Shown in pieces: positions 56,843 through 64,000 of a stretch of DNA of 64,000 bases (position 1 is the first letter of the stretch; the number at the start of each line of letters is the position of its first letter). Below the pieces are notes generated by a model. That model saw nothing but the letters and a program-made list of their open reading frames with translations. It ran no database searches and was not told the origin of the DNA. The position numbers and the translations under genes are program-made. Source of the DNA: Ligustrum vulgare (lineage: Eukaryota; Streptophyta; Magnoliopsida; Lamiales; Oleaceae); contig OY743168.1 in assembly GCA_963555705.1 (NCBI GenBank), forward strand, positions 19,784,139-19,848,138, read 5' to 3'.

Positions 56843-58101
56843 CTAGACTAATCAGGTTGTTTAGAGGAGTTTAGCGACACGATTTACTAAAAGAAAAAAT
56901 CAAAAGTTCACAGTGAATAATACTAAGCATATGAGAAGTAGACCATAACTAAGTCTAAACATAATCGTGCAATACATAGTAACCCAATATAAAAACATTG
57001 ATCTTCATATTTTTCTTATAATTTATATTTTCTTCATGAAGACTTTAAAGTACGGGCTTAATGAGACTTCTTCGAGACCACAATGGAGAAAAAAATACAG
57101 TTCAATACCTAAAAGTCAGTGGTAAGCCAAACATCCTTCCCTGCACCAAAAATCCATAAAAGAACTATTTAAGAGATGCCCATAACTCGTTTATACTCAA
57201 AAAAGGAACTCCCACCCGTAAACATCACAAACGATTTATACAACAACAAAAAAACATACAGAAGATCACATAACGAAAATATTAACAGAATAAATCAAAC
57301 ACCTAAGAATAGAGAGCTAAAAAAATAGGATAAATACATAAAAAGAATATGAAATTGCACATACTTGAGGTCGTCAATTTCCAATTTATGTGGAAGTCCT
57401 TTTTTTTTTTGGGTAAAACTTTACCGAAGTTCGAACAAAAATTGGAAGAAACTTACAGAAGAAGAGTAAAATGAAGACCTAAGGATTCTAATTTTAATTC
57501 ACGATTTCTTTCATTTTGCCTCATCAATTGTGAACAAATTTAAGCCAATCAAGAATTTTTACCGCTAGAGATATTTTGTTCCAATTGGTTTGGTAGAGAT
57601 ATTTTGTTCCAATTGGTTTGCGGCTGGACTTGCAAATTGGTTTAAATCAAAATGAAAGAAATTTTGTGCCTAAAATCAGTTTACCTCAATAGTGAAAAAC
57701 AAGTCTCTATTTGAAAGCAAAAAGATGACCTTCTTTTGCAGATCTTCTTCTTCTTACGAGAGCGAAAGGGACATTCTTTTGTAGATTGTCGTCTACTTAC
57801 ATCCTAACAGTCTGGATGGGAAATCTAAGGAAGAAAATATCGAGCAACCATCATAAATAAGATCGAACAATCACCGTCGGCTTTATATTTAGATTTGTAG
57901 TCGCTACAAACCACCAGTGGAAGGAGGAGGAAAAATCTATCTGAAATACCAAAAGACTACTTGGCGTCGAGAGAGAAAAGATTTGTCAAATGAAGAGGGA
58001 AAAGCGCTTAGTACTGGGAACCAAATAATGAATAGCATAGAAAATACGAGGGGGACAAAAAATGAATAGTATTTGATTATTCCCTCTTTTAAGAGAGGGT
58101 G
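56843..58101 (-). other. Helitron 5' terminal region
   Basis: No gene seen. AGATATTTTGTTCCAATTGG is duplicated in tandem near 57570-57618. The extreme 5' end carries the palindrome CCCTCTTTTAAGAGAGGG (58081-58098). Confidence 0.5.
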
Positions 58102-58570
58102 ATATACCTATAAAAAATGTAATTATGCCCACTTGGGGGAATTTTAACATTTCTATAGGTATATATGTTAGAAGTTTGCACTTATATTCTGAAGGTTTTT
58201 GAAATTTGATAGTTTATGTTTACAAGTACGATGACAATTATCAAGTAGAAAAAAATGAAATTTGACCAAGTCAAGACAATATTGATAGAATGAAAAACAT
58301 TTGCCTGATATGAGTAAATTAACAATCCCAAAGAGCATTTTCATTCCATCATTTATATGCATTAGATCAACAAGAACTTGCAATAGCAGGCCTATAAAAT
58401 CAAAGATCAAATAAAGACTCACTCAAACTCAACAAACGATCACGAAAATGAAGCAAAGAACAAAATTTTCTAGAGATGGAACTTCCAAGTTTAGAGTGAA
58501 GATATAATAAAGATTAATACCCAGTACAAAGGTAAGAAAATATGTCGTAAATACTTGAGCATACAACACT

Positions 58571-61500
58571 TTAAACCTCACTTTTCCTTTGCTTCTTTGA
58601 TTTTTTCTTGTCAGAATGCTCCAAGGATCCAGTCGAGGTAACTGCACTAGAGACTCTACCCGAATCTTGGGCAGACTGACCAGAGGACTTACTCGGCTCA
58701 TCAACACGTCTTCTCTTTGGAGGCTTTGGAGACTCCCCAGGGCCAGACATGGGACTCTTGTTTTTGCTAGTTGGCTCGGAGGAAACATGACCACTCATTA
58801 TTTGAGAGCTTCTTTGCCTAGAACTTCGAGAAGGAGTTGCAAAGTGACGACCCGATATTGTTGAAGTAGGTGCAGAAGACCTCTGAGACATCTCTTTTGA
58901 GTTAATGCTATTGGGCTTTTGAAGTTCACTAGGCTCCGGGTAATGGACAAGAGATACACGCCTTGAGATCTTCCCAGCTGAAATACAATGCATCAATGGA
59001 AAATGAAACCAATTTACGATGTTCATCTCATCACAACATTAAGGAGAATTTTGTAAATAAGATCATATCCAAAATTGTAAATGTAAAGGAGACAACTCAA
59101 TAACTTCTGCGCAATAAATGACAGAAATGCATATGATTTTCACTTGAAAGTCCAAAGTCTTTTCTCTGTTGTGAAAAAAATAAAATTAGAAACAAATTGA
59201 AAGGCAAATTTGTATTGTAAGTTGCACAAAAGGTTCGAGGTGGCCAGACAATAGCATTCATTCATTCGTGACATTATCAGGTTGTGCATCATTAACATTA
59301 CACAGCCTGCAGTCCATTAATTAGGCATGTCATGTTATAGGATCTGTTCGGCGGCTTGTGGAGAGAATTAGAATTATTTGGTTGATTTAATTGTATTTTC
59401 TAGGTAAGATGAGAGGTTAAAAATTAGTTTAGGAAATTGTGTAATTGGAGAGAGAAAATATGGATGGTTAAAAAGTGATTTGGGAAATTGTGTAAATTAA
59501 ATTTGTTGTCTTTTTTGTCTTTTAGTGTATTAATTTGTCAAATTAAATTACTACCGAACGGTCCCATAATGTACACGCTAACAGATTCAGACGCAATATT
59601 ACATCTTCACTTTTTTTGCAACTAGTATTCAACCATGTGCTTCGCACGTCTTATGCACGCAATAAAAGATATTATACTTTGTATCTCCTATGTAATGAAG
59701 TATAAAATGAAAATTATTAAAATTATCATATTATACGAATATAATTATAACTCATTGAATATAAAATATAATAAATAATACGTTATTATTTATGATATCT
59801 AGTATTAAGGTATATTAAGGAGTATTAACACTAAATCGTGTTAGGTAGAATATTTTTAAACTCTTATGATCGTGTTAAATTAATTAGTATTGCTAATTTT
59901 AACTTTAGTAGTGAAAATAATCATTCATATGAAAATTACTCGATTACTTATTTATTAACTTATGAGTAAATTTTGTAATAGACATTTTCAATTTTTCTCA
60001 ATTATTAAGTGTACATCATGTCATGACATTTATGTAGTAAAACGAAAATTTGAGAAGACGTTGAAAATGTGTTTGAACCATAGAAATATTTTCATTTTTT
60101 TGTCAAATTTGAGCAAGCGAGATTTCTTTCTCATTTGATAAGGATTTAAATCAGATTTTTATTAAATTTTGATTTTGGAACATAACCTAGTGGTTAGCCC
60201 AAAGGGTAATAGCCACTCTTACAATGCGAATAACATGGTTCGAGTCCCCACTTGGTAGAATTGGTGTTTTTTAATTTTTCATTGCATTCTTTTCCTTGAA
60301 AAAAAAAAAAAAAAACTCACTCCATTATGAAAACTATTTTTCTTTTAATTCTCTTTTATTTATTCAATTCTCCAAATATTTATATTTCATTGTTAGTTTA
60401 ATAATTTTAGAATCATTTTTTATGGGATAAAGACTTAAAATTATTAAATATTTAAAGTTTTAAAATAAATTATAGTATCACTAATATAATTAACAACTAT
60501 TAATCTATATTTTCTTTGAATTAATAATTCTAGAATAAAAACAATTATTACTATAATGTTTTATATCCTGTGTATATTTAATTTTTATGTAAAAAATCTA
60601 AATTAAAAAAATTCATTATTGCTCTCAAAATTTCTATTGTTTGAATTTTTTTTTTTCAATAATATTTAATACACCGGGTCAAACATGGGTCGACCCACTG
60701 ACCCTTTCGTTTTTTCGAGTCGATACCTCAGCCAGGTTTAAAAACATACAAGTGAAAATTGAATACTTATTTATTTATAAATATGTTTTAATAACTTACC
60801 TCTTATCGTGCTTAATTAAAATAATAAAAAATTATTTTCTTCAAAGTGACCCTAATGTTCGCGTCCAAATAAATAACTCTATAATTTTTATTTTTATTAT
60901 TCAAAAAGATATTGGTTTTAAAATGTATTTATTTTAACATAAATCGTAGTATACCAATTATTCATCATATTGATTATTTTAATCCTCTCTATACTATTTT
61001 AACATAAATCGTAGTGTACCAATTATTCAACATGTTTATTATTTTAACCCTCTCTATACTATTTCTATTGTGAGATTATATTAATTCTGTTATAATATTA
61101 TTGGAATCTTGTATTGTATAAAAAAACACGTCTATATTTGATTTACGTTATAAACTTTAACGATTCAGTTTTAGAACTGTATAAACATATGTATTGAATT
61201 AAAACGTGCTATAAGATTGAAAATAGTTATCAATAAACACATTTTTATATGCATTGAATATAAATACCTTATATTGAAAATTGAATTTATTGTTTAATTA
61301 AATCAAAATCATTCGAAAAGCCATTCAACATTTATTTATATAGAAATATAATTTTTTTAATTAAGGGTAGTATACACTTAAGAGAATAGAAGTAAGGACA
61401 TAATTGACAATTAAAAGATTTCTACACATCTATGCATTTATATATTAGTGATATAATTAGCACGCATATTTATTTGCTTCAGTTAACAATCATAAGAACC

Positions 61501-63135
61501 CAAAAAATCAACTTACAAGAAGTCTAATCTATTAAAATCATGTTTTATTAACACTTTGCAGATGACATTTGAATCGCAGTTCGTGTACTTTGCGGTCCGC
61601 TAGGTTATATTCCAGTTGCAACTTCTATTATATCTTGTCATGATCATGTCGGTCGGTAATGGTTCCAACACAGACACGAAAAGATAACCATATGGATAAA
61701 TCAAGTCAACAAGTTTACAACATGAAAACAACTAGTTCTTAAAATTGAACTACTAACATCATGCTGGCTACAGATTCTATTTTTTTTTAAAAATATTGTC
61801 CACAGTTCAGTTCAGGCACACAATGCCAAGAATCATTCTCAGGTATTTGCAGACAATTGGGCATCGGCGGCCTTAACTCATGTTCATATTAGAATGATGG
61901 ATAAGGATATGAAAGAAACGTAGAAAGTTGATAAAGGCACTAAAACTTCAAATTTATGAATTATATCAACTTTTATTACTTTACCTAGTTTTTTACTGAC
62001 TTCTACATCTTAGTTTATTTTATCAAATCCATAACAACTTGATCATGTTACCTCGTGTTTGTATCTGGAAAGAACTTGTACCAGTACAAGTGATTTCCAA
62101 CTAGTAATTGCATGCCCAAATCGCTAATATACTAATAGCTAACATGACAATACTCATTATTACTATAAATTAATCACAATTATAAAAGCAACAACCAAGA
62201 AAGCTACATAAAGCACGACAAGAAAACTCAAAAATGAGTACCAATTTTTGACTCTGATGCCGAAGATAAGAAAACCATTGCCTCAGGATCCTGGGATTTG
62301 AAACTAACCACGTCATAGGATTTTCCTGTCACCAGAAAACAATGCTAAAACAGTGAAAAAATAACTAAATTATATTGCACATAGGAAAATATGGCCGCGG
62401 TTAACCCAAATTACCAGAAGAACCTTCAAAACTGCCCAAATGTCCATCATGGTGAAGCTTCAATGACAATTCTTTCCCGTCAAAATCAGAAGCCTGTATT
62501 ACATAGCAGGACAATCTTGAAAACAAAAAATTAAGAAGTCAATTAAAGACAAAATCTTTTGTTCAGTATGGTTGTTACAATGAGCAAGATTTGTTTTAAG
62601 GGAAAGAACGCAAATACACACAGAAAATTCAGTTTTTCCACCATTACAGGAATCAAATAGAAAAGGAAAACATAGAGGAAAAGTCTAAACATGTTTGGTT
62701 TCAGAAGACAACGTGATAAAAATGTACATAAGAAGACCATGAAGGAAATTTTTTAGAAACTGAACATTAGTTTTGATATTCAACTGATTTTGTGGGTACA
62801 TCTTTTACTTTGGTAGGAATAAAAGAGTAGCCGATAGACATCGGTTAGTTTTTCATCCACCTCCTTGTTCAAGATAAACACAATCTTCCACCAGACCCAG
62901 AGACGTTGATTGTTTCCACTTTTTGAAACAAGTTTAATTGAATAATAAAAAATACAATTTGATACGAGTAGATAATGAACACGATGCAAGTAAAAAGATT
63001 TTTTACTTGATTAATGGGCCACTGAATGAGCCATAGCTCTGTTGAGTCGGTTAAATTGAGTTCGACAAGTGGATCTTTTTTATCCTCCTCGAAATCAGGT
63101 GGTAGTTTGTAACCTGCTTCACTGGAAACATCCAT
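58571..63135 (-). CDS. Mediator-associated protein 2-like
   Basis: Four coding exons: 63135-63007, 62493-62415, 62325-62242 and 58977-58571. They total 699 nt for 232 aa, with canonical GT-AG junctions in phase. The N-terminal part reads MDVSSEAGYKLPPDFEED, then VELNLTDSTELWLIQWPINQ, FDGKELSLKLHHDGHLGSFE, KSYDVVSFKSQDP and GKISRRVSLVHYPEP. This matches plant Mediator-associated protein 2 (Arabidopsis At5g64680), reported to co-purify with Mediator. The C-terminal half (about residues 110-232) is Ser/Pro/Lys-rich and probably disordered. It has basic clusters PKPPKRRRVDEP and DKKKSKKQRKSEV that look like nuclear localisation signals. Intron 3 is 3.26 kb and holds a Helitron, a SINE and a MITE. 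No lesion was found. The role in transcription is family knowledge. Confidence 0.92.
59340..59565. mobile_element. Harbinger-like MITE in intron 3
   Basis: 226 bp, GGATCTGTTCGG...TACCGAACGGTCCC, with ATA on both flanks (59337-59339 and 59566-59568). It contains two partial copies of the TGGTTAAAAAGTGATTTGGG core. Confidence 0.75.
59622..61451 (-). mobile_element. Non-autonomous Helitron in intron 3
   Basis: On the minus strand it starts A|TCACTAATATATAAATGCAT at 61451 and ends CTAG|T at 59622, with a hairpin ACGTGC-GAA-GCACAT before the end. 1830 bp, no coding frame. A duplicated phrase ACATAAATCGTAGT..ACCAATTATTCA occurs near 60938 and 61000. The SINE at 60175 is nested in it. Confidence 0.62.
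60175..60316 (+). mobile_element. tRNA-derived SINE
   Basis: A-box-like CCTAGTGGTTAGC (60188-60200), a perfect B box GGTTCGAGTCC (60238-60248) and a terminal A tract (about 60299-60316) are the standard plan of a plant SINE. The copy is about 140 bp. Target duplications were not resolved. Confidence 0.85.
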
Positions 63136-63141
63136 GGTTTC

Positions 63142-63257
63142 CTAAAATTCAGCTATGTAACCAGTAAAATAGAAGAAAGGGAAACAGATGTATTAATTAT
63201 TTTTCCATCATTCCATGTATATTAACAACAAAATCTTCTAAAAGGCACAACCACTAC
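63142..63257 (-). other. Intron in the 5' UTR of the Mediator-associated gene
   Basis: Donor AAG|GTAGTG (exon end 63258) and acceptor TTTTAG|GAAACCATGG (exon start 63141), six bases before the start codon, 116 bp long. The upstream noncoding exon would reach to about 63450. Inferred from splice signals only. Confidence 0.5.
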
Positions 63258-63475
63258 CTTCCAAGTTTGTTGATGAAGATGTTGAGTAGAAATAACTGCA
63301 ACGCGAGATAATTTGGTGCCAACGGGTGATGAATATGTCTCCCTTCTGCCACTCCACACGAAATTGTTCCCAATTTATAGAGTAATACCGAAGAAGAAAC
63401 CCCAGCCGCTTGTCGCCCTTTGCTTTATGGCCACAGGCAAGGGTTACAGAAATTATTAACACATATAAGAGCATT

Positions 63476-64000
63476 TATGGTGGTAGGGGAAGGAAAGGGG
63501 GCGGGAAAGTTAGTGAGTTCAGCTTTCGACTCGTTAAAAGGCTCGATTCGACTCATGAAAAAATAGACTTAACCTTGGTCACGAAAAAAATTTGAGTGTT
63601 GGATAGTTCGAGTTCGGCTCGTGAAACTCGTGGGATCGGCTCGTAAAAGTCTAACAAGTAGCGAAATTGGCCAGCTCGAGTGTCCGACTCGTGTCCAGCT
63701 CGTACATTTGTATTCGTTTTCATGCGTTTTTTTTAACTTTTTTATGTTTATAAATTGTAATGATTGGATTAAAAAAATTATAAACAACAAAAAACACATA
63801 ACAATATTATGTTATTATTATAGGTTTTAAGTTTTAAATTCTTAATCGAGTCCGGACTTTACGAGAATGTTGCAATATTACAAGAATGTTACATTTTAAA
63901 CATAAATTGAATGTTACAAATATCACATAATATAATAATATATCTCAATATTCAATTCAATTTTCTATTTTAACTCTTTTAACTTTTAAGTCTTTCAAAT
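63476..64000. other. Repeat-rich 5' flank; hAT-like fragment
   Basis: GGCTCG, GACTCG and GCTCGTG words are dense from 63510 to 63710, like the hAT-type MITE at 56369, but no matched ends were found. AT-rich beyond 63720. No gene seen. Confidence 0.45.

Larger units (their letters stand above)
52200..58101 (-). mobile_element. Gene-capturing non-autonomous Helitron, second copy
   Basis: On the minus strand it begins A|TCACCCTCTCTTAAAAGAGG at 58101 and ends CTTTCACTAG|T at 52200. A perfect hairpin ACTCGTACA-A-TGTACGAGT (52210-52228) precedes the end. Both termini are homologous to those at 19608 and 26220, and the 5' parts share TACTATTCA and TGGTTCCC words. The interior carries broken gene exons on the minus strand and two later hAT insertions. 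No Rep/helicase frame. The flanks, once rejoined, form a near-palindrome. Confidence 0.8.

Noticed and set aside
58429..58864. Alternative frames over exon 4 of the Mediator-associated gene
   Set aside because: Shadows of the true minus-strand exon ending KKQRKSEV.

Overview
This window is nuclear DNA of a flowering plant. It is AT-rich, its genes have GT-AG introns, and much of it is transposons in various states of decay. The gene families and repeat types fit a eudicot, perhaps an asterid, but the sequence alone does not fix the species. No bacterial, organellar or viral genome segment was recognised.

Three complete genes can be read exon by exon, all on the minus strand. They are an ATAF1-type NAC transcription factor (17129-18902, 3 exons, 285 aa), the 20S proteasome beta-3 subunit PBC (43443-49995, 7 coding exons, 204 aa) and a Mediator-associated protein 2-like nuclear protein (58571-63135, 4 coding exons, 232 aa, plus an intron in the 5' UTR). 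They share no pathway. The large introns of the last two (intron 5 of PBC, intron 3 of the Mediator-associated gene) are swollen by transposons.

Layout. 1-5.9 kb: a tRNA-derived SINE, a DHHC S-acyltransferase-like fragment, a 2.75-kb solo LTR with a 5-bp target duplication and a 0.93-kb solo LTR. 6.2-12.3 kb: one complete but dead Ty1/copia element with both LTRs, PBS, PPT and target duplication; a Tourist-type MITE sits inside its RNase H. 13-16.3 kb: a tandem duplication, a hAT-type element and a long foldback element with a 9-bp target duplication. 17-19 kb: the NAC gene with a TATA box and an ABRE. 19.6-26.2 kb: a Helitron carrying lipoxygenase and KIN14-kinesin exon fragments. 26.8-28.4 kb: a foldback Mutator-like element with a Cassandra-type LTR (5S rRNA-derived) inserted in one arm. 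28.4-43 kb: no gene seen; MITEs, further Helitrons, a hAT element, a Stowaway and a three-unit, 278-bp tandem repeat full of palindromes. 43.4-50 kb: PBC. 50-58.1 kb: a hAT element, then a second Helitron of the same family as the one at 19.6 kb, holding other gene fragments. 58.5-63.4 kb: the Mediator-associated gene. 63.4-64 kb: repeats.

The most interesting result is the pair of related 6-kb Helitrons (19608-26220 on plus, 52200-58101 on minus). Their 5' ends, 3' hairpins and A|T insertion sites correspond. Each carries broken host-gene exons in its own orientation, and neither shows a Rep/helicase reading frame. Deleting the second one rejoins a short near-palindrome in the flanking DNA, which independently supports its boundaries.
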